From the NCBI GenBank assembly GCA_013298625.1, contig JAAFIF010000025.1, positions 1-64,000 on the forward strand: a stretch of 64,000 bases of DNA, in the 5' to 3' direction. A model generated the notes under the pieces. It made no database searches. It worked only from the letters and a program-made list of their open reading frames with translations, and was not told where the DNA came from. Numbering within the stretch: the stretch's first letter is position 1; each line of letters begins with the position of its first letter. Source of the DNA: Myxococcales bacterium (lineage in GTDB: Bacteria > Myxococcota_A > Polyangia > Polyangiales > Ga0077539). The position numbers were made by a program, and so were the translations under genes. Positions 8,849-16,742 of this stretch are shown piece after piece.

Positions 8849-9664
8849 ATGCTCTCGGCACGGCGGCTGATTCCGTCGCACGACGTGTTGTTCGTGACGC
8901 TCGACACGCTTCGCTACGACGTCGCCGAGCGCGAGCTTCGCGAGGGCAGGACGCCCAACATCGCGCGGCGACTCCCGGGGGGCGAGTGGCAAGAGCGCCA
9001 CTCGCCGGGGTCGTTTACGTACGCGGCTCATCACGCGTTCTTCGCTGGATTTTTGCCCACGCCCGCGTCGCCGGGCCGCCACCCGCGGCTCTTCGCCGCG
9101 CGCTTCGCCGGCAGCGAGACGAGCGACGAGCACACGCTGGTCTTCGACAGCGCCGACATCGTGACGGGCTTCGCGTCGCTCGGCTATCACACGATTTGCG
9201 TGGGCGGCGTGGGGTTCTTCAACAAGCGCAACCCGCTCGGCAGCGTGCTTCCCTCGCTCTTTCGAGAGTCACACTGGGACGAGTCGCTCGGCGTGACCGA
9301 CCCGCGGTCGACCGAGCATCAAGCGCGGCTCGCGATCGAGCGCGTGCGCGCGCTGCGCGACGATCAGCGGGTGTTTCTCTTCGTCAACGTGAGCGCGCTG
9401 CACCAGCCGAACCGGCACTACCTCGAGGGCGCGCGCGAGGACTCGATCGAGTCGCACGCCGCGGCGCTGCGCTACGTAGACCGCGCGCTCGAGCCGCTGT
9501 TCGAGCACTTCGAGCGCCGCGCGCCGACGCTCTGCGTCCTCTGCTCGGACCACGGAACCGCGTACGGCGACGACGGCTACCACGGCCATCGGCTCGCGCA
9601 CCGCTCGGTGTGGACCGTCCCGTACGCCGAGTTCGTCCTGCGCGAATCCGACGCCGCGCGGTGA
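8849..9664 (+). CDS. STM4013/SEN3800 family hydrolase (alkaline phosphatase/sulfatase superfamily)
   Basis: The 271-residue protein shows the alkaline-phosphatase superfamily metal sites: an N-terminal VLFVTLDTLRYD strand (Asp19, Asp24) and a C-terminal CVLCSDHGTAYGDDGYHGH with the Asp-His and later His ligands. The usual sulfatase Cys (CxPxR) is absent. A Thr in SFTYAAHHAFFAGF, at the expected place after the first metal strand, is a candidate nucleophile, so phosphomonoester or phosphodiester hydrolysis is more likely than sulfatase activity. It matches the STM4013/SEN3800 family that always sits with the STM4011/4012 radical SAM genes. ATG 8849 is preferred over TTG 8843. There is no signal peptide. 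Confidence 0.85.
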   Translation: MLSARRLIPSHDVLFVTLDTLRYDVAERELREGRTPNIARRLPGGEWQERHSPGSFTYAAHHAFFAGFLPTPASPGRHPRLFAARFAGSETSDEHTLVFDSADIVTGFASLGYHTICVGGVGFFNKRNPLGSVLPSLFRESHWDESLGVTDPRSTEHQARLAIERVRALRDDQRVFLFVNVSALHQPNRHYLEGAREDSIESHAAALRYVDRALEPLFEHFERRAPTLCVLCSDHGTAYGDDGYHGHRLAHRSVWTVPYAEFVLRESDAAR

Positions 9665-9712
9665 GCAAAACTCGGTACGCTCGCGGCCCCTGATCGGAGG
9701 CGAAGCGCGACC

Positions 9713-10639
9713 ATGATCAACAAGCACGAATCGAAGTTCTTCGGCATGAAGCTCGTGGACTACGTCCCCAACGAGCCCATCAAAGCGAAGACCGTCCCGC
9801 GGCTGGTGATGAACGAGTACCGCGCGTCCGAGTTTCTCGGGGTGAAGGACACGTTCGAAGCGCTTCGCAAGGACCCGAGGGCCAAGGACCTCGAGGCGAT
9901 CGCGATCGGGCCCTACAACGAGTCGTACGACGACGACGCGTCGAAGGTGATCAAAGAGCTGACGAGCGCGGCGAGCAAGAAGCTCTTCACCAAGCTGCGC
10001 GCGGTGTTTCTCGGCGACATCATCGGCGAAGAGCAAGAGATCAGCTGGATCCACGTGGGCAACCCCGGCAAGATCCTCGACGCCTACCCCGAGCTCGAGC
10101 GCTTGCAAGTGCGCGGGACCGAGTCGTTCAAGTTCAAGTGCGCGCCGCACGACGCGCTGAAGTCGCTGGTGATCGAGAGCGGCGGGCTCCCCAAGGCCGT
10201 GATCAAGGGCGTGATCGAGGCGGGCTTCGCCAACCTCGAAGAGCTCGAGCTTTGGCTCGGCAGCGAGAACTACGGGGCGAATCACACGGTCGACGACCTG
10301 ATGCCGATCTTGTCGGGGCGGGTGTTTCCCAAGCTGCGACGGTTGGCGCTGCGCAACTGCGAGTACACCGATCAGATCGCCGTCGCGCTCGCGGACGCGC
10401 CGGTGCTCGGTCGCATCACCGAGCTCGACCTGTCCATGGGGACGCTCGGCGACGACGGGGCCAACGCGCTGCTCGGCTCGCCGCTGTTCGCGCGGCTCGA
10501 GTCCGTGGACCTCTCGCATCACTACATGTCCCCGGCGGTGATGAAGAAGATCGCCGCCGCGGGCCCGAAGGTGATCACCAAAGATCGCCTCACGGCCGAC
10601 GACGAAGAGGGCGACCGCTACATCCAAGTGGCAGAGTGA
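9713..10639 (+). CDS. STM4015 family leucine-rich-repeat protein, copy B
   Basis: A 308-residue paralogue of the protein at 5411-6325, with the same block order: GDIIGEEQEISWI, LWLGSENYGANHTVDD, FPKLRRLALRNCEYTD, LDLSMGTLGDDGA and SHHYMSPAV. It also has the identical C-terminal RYIQVAE, reached through a different acidic linker (TADDEEGD). The N-terminal 95 residues are quite different from copy A. That pattern (divergent N-terminus, conserved repeats and tail) suggests specialised partners or substrates for one set of enzymes. It is preceded by a good GATCGGAGGCGAAG ribosome-binding region and lies 48 bp after STM4013 and 72 bp before STM4012. Confidence 0.88.
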   Translation: MINKHESKFFGMKLVDYVPNEPIKAKTVPRLVMNEYRASEFLGVKDTFEALRKDPRAKDLEAIAIGPYNESYDDDASKVIKELTSAASKKLFTKLRAVFLGDIIGEEQEISWIHVGNPGKILDAYPELERLQVRGTESFKFKCAPHDALKSLVIESGGLPKAVIKGVIEAGFANLEELELWLGSENYGANHTVDDLMPILSGRVFPKLRRLALRNCEYTDQIAVALADAPVLGRITELDLSMGTLGDDGANALLGSPLFARLESVDLSHHYMSPAVMKKIAAAGPKVITKDRLTADDEEGDRYIQVAE

Positions 10640-10711
10640 TCGTCGCGACCTTCACGATGGCGCGGCCAACCCGTTTCGCAACGCTGACAACGCAAGAGCG
10701 CTCGACCTCGC

Positions 10712-12058
10712 ATGGCTCACACTGAAATCTCCGCCGCGGCGCGGGCGGCGATCGACGAAGCGATCGAAGCGACGCCGTACGCCCAATACGTCTACGGCTA
10801 TCCTCACAAGACGGCGTACCGGCCGCTCGCGCCGCCGCGAGAGCTGTCTCGAATGTGGGCACACGAATTCGAGTCGGGCGCGCTCCGGCGAGGGTCGCTG
10901 TTCTTGTACGTGCACGTTCCGTTTTGCGAGATGCGCTGCGGGTTCTGCAATCTGTTTACGACGGTGCGGCCCGAAGAGAGCTTCGAGCAGGCGTACCTCG
11001 ACGCGCTCGCCCGGCAGTCTCGCGTCGTGCGCGACGCCCTCGGCCCCGTCTCGTTCGCGCGCGTCGCCGTCGGCGGCGGAACGCCCACCTGGCTCTCCCC
11101 CGCGCAGCTCGACGCCCTCTTCAGCATGATCGTCGACGGGATGGGCGCCGACGTGAAGGCCATCCCGTGCAGCGTCGAGACCTCTCCCGAGACGGCCACG
11201 CCCGACCGGCTCGCGGTGCTCGAGCGCTACGGCGTCGATCGCGTCTCGATCGGCGTTCAGTCGTTCTTCGACGAAGAGAGCAAGTCCATGGGCCGACCGC
11301 AGAAGCGAGCGTCCGTCGAGCGCGCGCTCGATGCGATCCGAGCCCGGTCGTTCGCGACGCTCAACATCGACTTGATTTATGGTGCGCCCGAGCAGACCGC
11401 TGCCTCGTGGATCGAGAACATCGCGCTCGCGCTGCGCTACAAGCCCGAAGAGCTCTACCTCTATCCCTTGTACGTCAGGCCGCTGACGGGGCTCGCCAAG
11501 GGCGCGCGCGACTGGGACGACCATCGGCTCGAGCTGTACCGCGCGGGGCGCGACTACCTCCGCGCGCAGGGCTATCGCCAGGCCTCGATGCGGATGTTTC
11601 GCCGCGAAGACGCCGCCTCTGCGAGCGCGCCCGCGTACGAGTGCCAGCGGGACGGAATGGTCGGCCTCGGCTGCGGCGCCCGCTCGTACACGAGCTCGCT
11701 GCACTACTCGGAGGAGTGGGCCGTCGGCGCGCGCTCGGTGCGCGAGATCCTGCACGCGTACAACGCGCGGGACGAGCGCGAGTTCGCGTTGGCGCGCTAC
11801 GGCGTCGAGCTCGACGCGCACGAGCAGCACCGACGCGGGGCGATCCTCTCGCTGCTCAGCGACGAGGGCCTGGCCGACGCGGGGCCCAGGTTCGACGCGC
11901 TTCCAGAGCTCGCGCTGCTGATCGAGCGAGGGCTCGCGCGGCGCGAGGGCGCGCGACTGGTGCTCACGGACGCTGGGCTCGAGCGGGCGGACTCGATCGG
12001 GCCCGCGCTGTTCTCCGAGCGCGTACGCGCGAAGATGCAGGCGTTTGCGCTGCGGTGA
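10712..12058 (+). CDS. STM4012 family radical SAM protein (HemN/HemW-like)
   Basis: The 448-residue protein has the radical SAM cluster motif Cys72-x3-Cys76-x2-Cys79 in VPFCEMRCGFCN, then GGGTPTWLS, SVETSPET and RVSIGVQSF, all typical of the HemN/HemW (coproporphyrinogen oxidase-like) branch. The extra CxC cysteine of true HemN is missing (Asn-Leu follows Cys79), so it is not a HemN oxidase. Its place between STM4015 and STM4011 identifies it as STM4012. It should reductively cleave S-adenosylmethionine and perform radical chemistry on an unknown substrate, possibly the adjacent LRR proteins or a small molecule. The stop overlaps the start of STM4011. Confidence 0.9.
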   Translation: MAHTEISAAARAAIDEAIEATPYAQYVYGYPHKTAYRPLAPPRELSRMWAHEFESGALRRGSLFLYVHVPFCEMRCGFCNLFTTVRPEESFEQAYLDALARQSRVVRDALGPVSFARVAVGGGTPTWLSPAQLDALFSMIVDGMGADVKAIPCSVETSPETATPDRLAVLERYGVDRVSIGVQSFFDEESKSMGRPQKRASVERALDAIRARSFATLNIDLIYGAPEQTAASWIENIALALRYKPEELYLYPLYVRPLTGLAKGARDWDDHRLELYRAGRDYLRAQGYRQASMRMFRREDAASASAPAYECQRDGMVGLGCGARSYTSSLHYSEEWAVGARSVREILHAYNARDEREFALARYGVELDAHEQHRRGAILSLLSDEGLADAGPRFDALPELALLIERGLARREGARLVLTDAGLERADSIGPALFSERVRAKMQAFALR

Positions 12059-12993
12059 GTCGCACCCCAATGGTCCTACCGTCGACGATCCTGTACCGAG
12101 GGCCGCTGTCGTCCTGCAACTACGGCTGCGGCTACTGCCCGTTCGCCAAGCGCAAAGAGAGCAAGGCCGAGCTGGCCGTCGACCGCGCGGCGCTCGAGCG
12201 CTTCGTGCGGTGGGTGGGCGAGCAGCGGCACGCGCTGCGGGTGTTCTTCACGCCGTGGGGCGAGGCGCTGGTGCGGCGCTGGTACCAAGAGGCCTTCGTG
12301 TCGCTCTCGGCGATGGAGCACGTCGAGCGCGTGTGCGCGCAGACGAACCTGTCGTGGCGGCAAGCGTGGCTCGATCGCTGTCAGCTCGACCGGGTCGCGC
12401 TGTGGTGCACGTTTCATCCTGGAGAAACCCAGCTCGAACGCTTCGTCGAGCGCTGCCGTTCGCTGGACGCGCGGGGCGTTCGCTACTCGGTGGGCGTGGT
12501 GGCGACGCACGAGCACTACGCGCACGCCGTGGCGCTGCGCGAGGCGCTCGCGGACACGGTGTACGTCTGGGCCAACGCGTACCGCCGCGAGGCGGGCTAT
12601 TACACGCGCGAGGACGTCGCGAAGTGGGAGGCGATCGACCCGCTGTTCGCGCTCAACCTCAAGGAGTACCCGAGCCTGGGCCGCCCGTGCCGCGCGGGCT
12701 CCGACGCCATCACGATCGACGGCGACGGAACGATCCGCCGCTGCCACTTCATCGACGCCCCCATCGGCAACGCGTACGAGCCCGACTGGGCGCGCGCGCT
12801 CGTCGACGCCCCGTGCTCGAACCGCTCGTGCCGCTGCCACATCGGGTACGTGCACATGGACGAGCTCGGGTTGTACGACGTGTTCGCCGGCGGGCTGCTC
12901 GAGCGCGTCCCGAAGCTGTGGCCCGCGCGCGATGCGTTGCTGACCGAGGGTCACAAAGCGCGTCCCGGGCGCCTGTTGTCGGTCATTGTGTGA
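12055..12993 (+). CDS. STM4011 family radical SAM protein
   Basis: The 312-residue protein starts at GTG 12055 (4-nt GTGA overlap with STM4012; ATG 12070 is an alternative). It has the radical SAM motif Cys21-x3-Cys25-x2-Cys28 in SSCNYGCGYCPF. The C-terminal half holds further Cys: GRPCRAGS, IRRCHFID and CSNRSCRCH, an arrangement like the SPASM/twitch auxiliary iron-sulfur domains used in peptide modification, with a DGDGTIRRC strand typical of them. It is the second radical SAM enzyme of the STM4011-4015 set and its last gene. The substrate is unknown; peptide or protein modification is an inference from the SPASM-like end. Confidence 0.88.
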   Translation: MSRTPMVLPSTILYRGPLSSCNYGCGYCPFAKRKESKAELAVDRAALERFVRWVGEQRHALRVFFTPWGEALVRRWYQEAFVSLSAMEHVERVCAQTNLSWRQAWLDRCQLDRVALWCTFHPGETQLERFVERCRSLDARGVRYSVGVVATHEHYAHAVALREALADTVYVWANAYRREAGYYTREDVAKWEAIDPLFALNLKEYPSLGRPCRAGSDAITIDGDGTIRRCHFIDAPIGNAYEPDWARALVDAPCSNRSCRCHIGYVHMDELGLYDVFAGGLLERVPKLWPARDALLTEGHKARPGRLLSVIV

Positions 12994-13006
12994 GTGAAAT
13001 CACAGG

Positions 13007-13021
13007 CTGACCGACGGTCAG
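13007..13021. terminator. Hairpin between convergent STM4011 and the 13018-13728 gene
   Basis: CTGACC-GAC-GGTCAG forms a perfect 6-bp stem with a 3-nt loop between the two convergent genes, overlapping the leftward stop codon. There is no strong T-tract, so it may be only a weak terminator or a transcript-stabilising hairpin. Confidence 0.35.
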
Positions 13022-13728
13022 TCTTCGTCGGTCTCGGGCTCTGGGAGCGTCACGCGGGGCGCGTAGTTGGCGCTCGCAAACTCGTCGTTGAACGCCTCGA
13101 GGTAGCCCCACCCGCCGCCCTCGCTGAAGACCGACGCGACGGCGACCGACGTTCCCGCGCTCTTGCCGAGGTTGAGCAGGGCCTCGCGCACGCCGTCGCT
13201 GGGTGACGGGATCGCGAGCTCGACGACGTCCAGCGAACCGCCGCGCGCGCGGGCGCGGGTGACGCGGATCCACGTGGCTTCGGGGCGCTGCTCGACCGCG
13301 GACGAGAGCGCGATCGCGACGGCGAAGGGCAGTCGATAGCCGTACGAATCGAGGGCGGGCAGCGAGTCGAACGCGGGGACGTTTGCGCCTCCCACGAGCG
13401 TCGTCTCGGTGAGCGGATACGCTTCGAGCGAGAGCACCGCGCGGTCGTCGATGCGCAAGACCGAGCCGCGCACGAGGGCGGCCCACCATTGCAACGGTCG
13501 AAGGTCCGCCTCGGACGGCGCGGCGCCCGCGCCGAACGGACCTCGCGAGAGCGAGAGGGACAAGACGTTGGACACATCGACGGTCACCTCGCCGGCGAAC
13601 CCGTCGCGCGCGAGCTTGCGGAGCCACCGCGCGCCGAAGGCGGGGAGGCTCGAGACCTCTTCGATGAGCGAGAGCGCTGCTTCGAGAGAGGGCTCGTCGA
13701 AGGAGCATCGGTCGATGACCGCGGCCAC
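13018..13728 (-). CDS. Hypothetical protein
   Basis: A protein of about 236 residues with no recognised family. The best in-frame start is a GTG at 13728 (MAAVIDRCSFDEPSLEAAL); no ATG is available nearby. It is soluble, mixed alpha/beta, has no signal peptide and ends with an acidic tail (LPEPETDED). A Gly-rich turn near the end (EGGGWGYLEAFNDEF) could be a ligand-binding loop but matches nothing I know. It is convergent with STM4011 (24 bp apart) and divergent from the ATP-grasp gene (162 bp). Codon use matches its neighbours, which supports it as a real gene. Confidence 0.65.
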   Translation of the reverse strand: MAAVIDRCSFDEPSLEAALSLIEEVSSLPAFGARWLRKLARDGFAGEVTVDVSNVLSLSLSRGPFGAGAAPSEADLRPLQWWAALVRGSVLRIDDRAVLSLEAYPLTETTLVGGANVPAFDSLPALDSYGYRLPFAVAIALSSAVEQRPEATWIRVTRARARGGSLDVVELAIPSPSDGVREALLNLGKSAGTSVAVASVFSEGGGWGYLEAFNDEFASANYAPRVTLPEPETDED

Positions 13729-13890
13729 TGTGGACGAAACGTGGCACGGCCGAGCCTTCGGGGGCAACGAGCGCGTACGCGCGGTGTATTTCTGGCTAGG
13801 GGACCGATGGTGGCTCTGGCTACGATCGCGCTCGATGCGCGCGCGACGGGCGCGTGCGCGATCGCAAACGAGAGAGAGCGAGCGAAGCAC

Positions 13891-14898
13891 ATGGAGCGAA
13901 TCGGACTGTTGGTCGGGTGGGAGGACACGTTTCCGCCGGCGTTCATCGAGCGCGTCAACCGCGAGCCTGGCATCCGGGCAGAGATCGCGAAGATCGGCGG
14001 GACGGCAGAGAAGTTCGATCCGCCCTACCGCGTCCTGATCGACCGCATCTCGCAAGAGATCGACCACTATCGAATCCACCTGAAGTGCGCGCAGCTCGCG
14101 GGCACGTACTGCATCAACGACCCGCTCTGGTGGCAGGCGGACGACAAGTTCTTCGGCTACTCGCTGGTGGCGAAGATGGGCGTGGCCGTTCCGCGCACGG
14201 TCTTGCTTCCGCAGAAGGACTACATCCCCGCGATCGACAAGAACCGCTCGCTGCGCAACCTCGAGTTTCCGCTCGATTGGGAAGCGATCGCGAAATACGT
14301 GGGATTTCCCGCGATCCTGAAGCCGGCCAACGGCGGCGGCTGGCGCAACGTCTCGCGCGTCAACAACATGCAAGAGCTGCTGCGCGAGTACGACAAGTCC
14401 GGCACGCTGCCGATGACCCTGCAGGAGTTCATCGACTTCGACGACTACGTCCGCTGCATCTGTGTGGGCCGCGAGTTCATCCTCCCGATCCGCTACGACC
14501 CGCGCAAGCGCTGCTACCTCGTCGAAGAGAACTACCTCGAGCCCAAGGTCGCTCAGCGCGTCGTCGACGACGCGTGGAAGATCTGCAGCGCGCTCGGCTA
14601 CGACCAGAACTCCGTCGAGTTCGCGATCAAGGACGGCGTCCCCTACGCGATTGATTTCACCAACCCCGCGCCGGACATGGACCGCTGGAGCGTGACCGAG
14701 CATTTCTTCAAGATCTGCGTCGAAGAGATGGCGCGCTTCGCCATCAAGGTCGTGCGCGAAGGCCGTCAGCCCGAGACGCGCCCGTACAAGTGGGCGGACT
14801 TCTTGCCGGGCGGCGCGCGCGCGGCCGAGCTCGGCCCGGTCGCTCGCAACGGGCTCACCGTCGGCGGCGGCGTCGGCGTGCACTTGATCGGCGGCTGA
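13891..14898 (+). CDS. ATP-grasp domain ligase
   Basis: The 335-residue protein starts with MERIGLLVGWEDTFPPAF, an N-terminal Rossmann-like lobe. The ATP-grasp core follows: FPAILKPANGGGWRNV (a Lys strand with a Gly-rich loop), MTLQEFIDFDDYVRCI (the hinge with its conserved Glu), and a C-terminal VPYAIDFTNPAPDMD supplying the Asp and Asn metal ligands. It probably couples ATP hydrolysis to formation of a peptide-like or thioester bond; the substrate is unknown. An AGAGAGAGCGAGCGAAG tract lies just before the ATG. It is the second ATP-grasp gene within 7 kb and sits about 0.9 kb beyond the STM4011-4015 cluster on the same strand, with a leftward gene in between, so it is not in that operon. 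Confidence 0.82.
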   Translation: MERIGLLVGWEDTFPPAFIERVNREPGIRAEIAKIGGTAEKFDPPYRVLIDRISQEIDHYRIHLKCAQLAGTYCINDPLWWQADDKFFGYSLVAKMGVAVPRTVLLPQKDYIPAIDKNRSLRNLEFPLDWEAIAKYVGFPAILKPANGGGWRNVSRVNNMQELLREYDKSGTLPMTLQEFIDFDDYVRCICVGREFILPIRYDPRKRCYLVEENYLEPKVAQRVVDDAWKICSALGYDQNSVEFAIKDGVPYAIDFTNPAPDMDRWSVTEHFFKICVEEMARFAIKVVREGRQPETRPYKWADFLPGGARAAELGPVARNGLTVGGGVGVHLIGG

Positions 14899-14984
14899 GC
14901 GCCGCAACGGGGGGATGAGGGGCCCGCGAGCGTGGTCTTCGCGCCGTGCGTCGCGCGCGCTACGCTGCACGACGAGCAGCCACG

Positions 14985-15707
14985 ATGAGCGAGACGAATG
15001 CGTGGGTCGAAGCGCCGCGATGGGCTCCTTGCGGGTCTTGCCATCGGCACGTTCGCGCAACGGAGACGAGCTGTCCGTTTTGTGGCGACGAGCCGCACGC
15101 GATCGAGCTTCGGCCGCTGCGCTCGCAGCCGAGCTTCAAGGTCGCGCTCGCCGCGGCCCTCGCCAGCGCGGTGTCGCCCGCCGAAGCGTCGAGCGATCTG
15201 CCCCGCGCGCCGAGGCAGGGCTACTCGCGGTGGGGCATCGCGCAAGGAGCGACTCGCTACGGCGGCGCGCCGGTCTCCGGTGGTTTGGGCGGGATCGGAG
15301 CCCCCTCTGCGCAACCTAGACCGCCGCAGCTCTCTGTGCGGTTGCTCGGGGCCCCGACGACAAGCGGCCCCGTCGCGCCGGCGATCTTGCGGCAGTTGTT
15401 CATGGCGCGCAGCCCTGGCGTCGCGGTCTGCGGCGACTCGAGGACGCGGAGCATCGGCGATCCGTCGGCGATTTCGCAGACGACCGTCACCGCCCAGCTC
15501 GAGGTCGACGCGCGTGGAAACGTCGGTCGTCGCGCGCGGGTCGAGGTCGAGCCCCGCGATCCGCGCGTGCATGCGGTGCGTCCCGAGCTCACCGAGTGCC
15601 TACGGTCACGGCTCGCTTCAATGAGCTTTCCGCTGTCGGGCAACGGGGCGGCGGTGAGCGGATACACGGTGACGTATCGCTTCGAGTTCGTTCGCGAGCC
15701 GCGCTGA
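14985..15707 (+). CDS. Zinc-ribbon protein with hydrophobic segment, YGGAP motif and AgmX/TonB-C-like C-terminal domain
   Basis: The 240-residue protein begins with a CxxC...CxxC ribbon (PCGSCHRHVRATETSCPFCG, residues 15-34), almost identical to the ribbons at 25809 and 62708. A hydrophobic stretch (about 50-70) follows without a lipobox Cys, then a low-complexity region with RYGGAP, and finally a domain of about 100 residues. That domain contains VTAQLEVDARGNVGRR, ECLRSRLASMSFPL and VTYRFEF, resembling the C-terminal domain of AgmX/PglI (a TonB-C-like fold found in myxobacterial gliding and envelope proteins). A cytoplasmic ribbon and a periplasmic C-terminus joined by one membrane segment is the most natural topology. 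The function is not known. Confidence 0.72.
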   Translation: MSETNAWVEAPRWAPCGSCHRHVRATETSCPFCGDEPHAIELRPLRSQPSFKVALAAALASAVSPAEASSDLPRAPRQGYSRWGIAQGATRYGGAPVSGGLGGIGAPSAQPRPPQLSVRLLGAPTTSGPVAPAILRQLFMARSPGVAVCGDSRTRSIGDPSAISQTTVTAQLEVDARGNVGRRARVEVEPRDPRVHAVRPELTECLRSRLASMSFPLSGNGAAVSGYTVTYRFEFVREPR

Positions 15708-15743
15708 CCGCGACGGCAAAGCGCGGTATGCCGTCGGGCTGCG

Positions 15744-16064
15744 ATGCGAACTCTCACCGCGCTCACCGTGTCCTTCTTTGCGTTGCTCGCCGCGTGCAGC
15801 AACAACGAGAGCCGCCCGTCTTCGCGCCCTGCGCGCTCGAGCGGCGGCGCTGCGACGACGGGCCCTGCGCGCTGCGCAGAGGGCGAGGTGCTGGTGAGCA
15901 GCTCGGTGCTCTCGGGCGTCGCGCCGAGCGACGCGCCCACGGTCACCAACGAGTGCATGGGCGAAGAAGCGTATCGCCAGCGCGCGACCGCGAGCATGTA
16001 CGTGTGTCAGCGGGACGCAGGGGCCGCGACGTGCCTCGCGCTACCGCCCTCGGCGGGGCGCTGA
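15744..16064 (+). CDS. Small lipoprotein, unknown function
   Basis: A 106-residue protein with a clear lipoprotein signal (MRTLTALTVSFFALLAAC; lipobox LLAAC with Cys18). It is followed by a Ser/Arg-rich linker and a small domain with four more Cys, which may form two disulfides in the periplasm. No family was recognised. It follows the zinc-ribbon gene by 36 bp on the same strand and ends 42 bp before a convergent lipoprotein gene. Confidence 0.7.
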   Translation: MRTLTALTVSFFALLAACSNNESRPSSRPARSSGGAATTGPARCAEGEVLVSSSVLSGVAPSDAPTVTNECMGEEAYRQRATASMYVCQRDAGAATCLALPPSAGR

Positions 16065-16078
16065 GCGACGGAGACGTC

Positions 16079-16107
16079 AGCGCGCGGATGATCGCGAAGC
16101 GCGCGCT
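16079..16107. terminator. Hairpin between convergent lipoprotein genes
   Basis: AGCGCGCG and CGCGCGCT form a perfect 8-bp GC stem with a 13-nt loop in the 42-bp gap between two convergent genes, reaching into the leftward stop codon. There is no T-tract on either side. This could be a bidirectional terminator, but is shown only by structure and position. Confidence 0.35.
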
Positions 16108-16580
16108 CACATGCGCGCGACGGCCAGCACGTCCGAGACCTTGCACGAGCTGCCGTCGGTCGAGTCGCTGCCGCGCGTCCAGGTGAGCGACGCGCCCGTC
16201 AGTCCCGCGCCGTACAGCCAACCGTCGTTGAAGCGCGTCCCTGCGGGGACGAGCGCGTCGCAGCGATCGAGCCCGCGCACGCGAAAGAGGTCGTAATCCG
16301 CGAGCTCGATGCGCATTCGACACACCACGGACGCGTCGATCAGCAGGTCCGCGGCGGACAACGACGGCGACCCTGGCTCGCTCACCAGCCGCAGGCGCGT
16401 GACCCGCGAGAGCGCTGGAGGGGTGAAGCCCGTGCACGATCCGGTCGAGCCGGACTCGCCCGGGCTGCGACGAGTGATCGCCGTCACGCGATACTCGCCT
16501 TCCCAAACTGGCGCGCAGCCGACGAGCGCGCAGCCGAGCGCCACGAAAGAAACCACTGAAAGAACGCGCGGAGTATTCAT
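16107..16580 (-). CDS. Small lipoprotein, unknown function
   Basis: A 157-residue protein with a lipoprotein signal (MNTPRVLSVVSFVALGCALVGC, lipobox LVGC) and a periplasmic domain starting APVWEGEYRVTAI. Four or five Cys in the mature part could pair. The pattern of strands ending in Trp-rich LYGAGLTGASLTW suggests a small beta domain, but no family was recognised. It lies downstream of the glycerophosphodiesterase gene on the same strand with a 162-bp gap, so it may have its own promoter. Confidence 0.7.
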   Translation of the reverse strand: MNTPRVLSVVSFVALGCALVGCAPVWEGEYRVTAITRRSPGESGSTGSCTGFTPPALSRVTRLRLVSEPGSPSLSAADLLIDASVVCRMRIELADYDLFRVRGLDRCDALVPAGTRFNDGWLYGAGLTGASLTWTRGSDSTDGSSCKVSDVLAVARM

Positions 16581-16742
16581 CGACCGACGATCGAGCAGCT
16601 TGCGTGCCAGCGGCAGTCGTTGCGGCGGCGCGTTGAATTCGTGTGGTCTTTCGATGCGCTGTGGTCGGCCTTGCAACACCGGTCGTGCGCCACGCAGGTC
16701 AGGGGTGTGCGTCGGCGTCACATGCAAGATGGCAAAGCGCGC

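Noticed and set aside
2..9664. Functional link between the FGE-like gene and the STM4013 sulfatase-superfamily hydrolase
   Set aside because: STM4013 lacks the CxPxR substrate motif of formylglycine enzymes, and the two genes are 9 kb apart with other operons between.
12989..13004. TGTGA-N6-TCACA, an exact CRP-type palindrome
   Set aside because: It lies at the 3' ends of two convergent genes and overlaps a stop codon, so it cannot act as a promoter operator there. It is more likely chance or part of a terminator stem.
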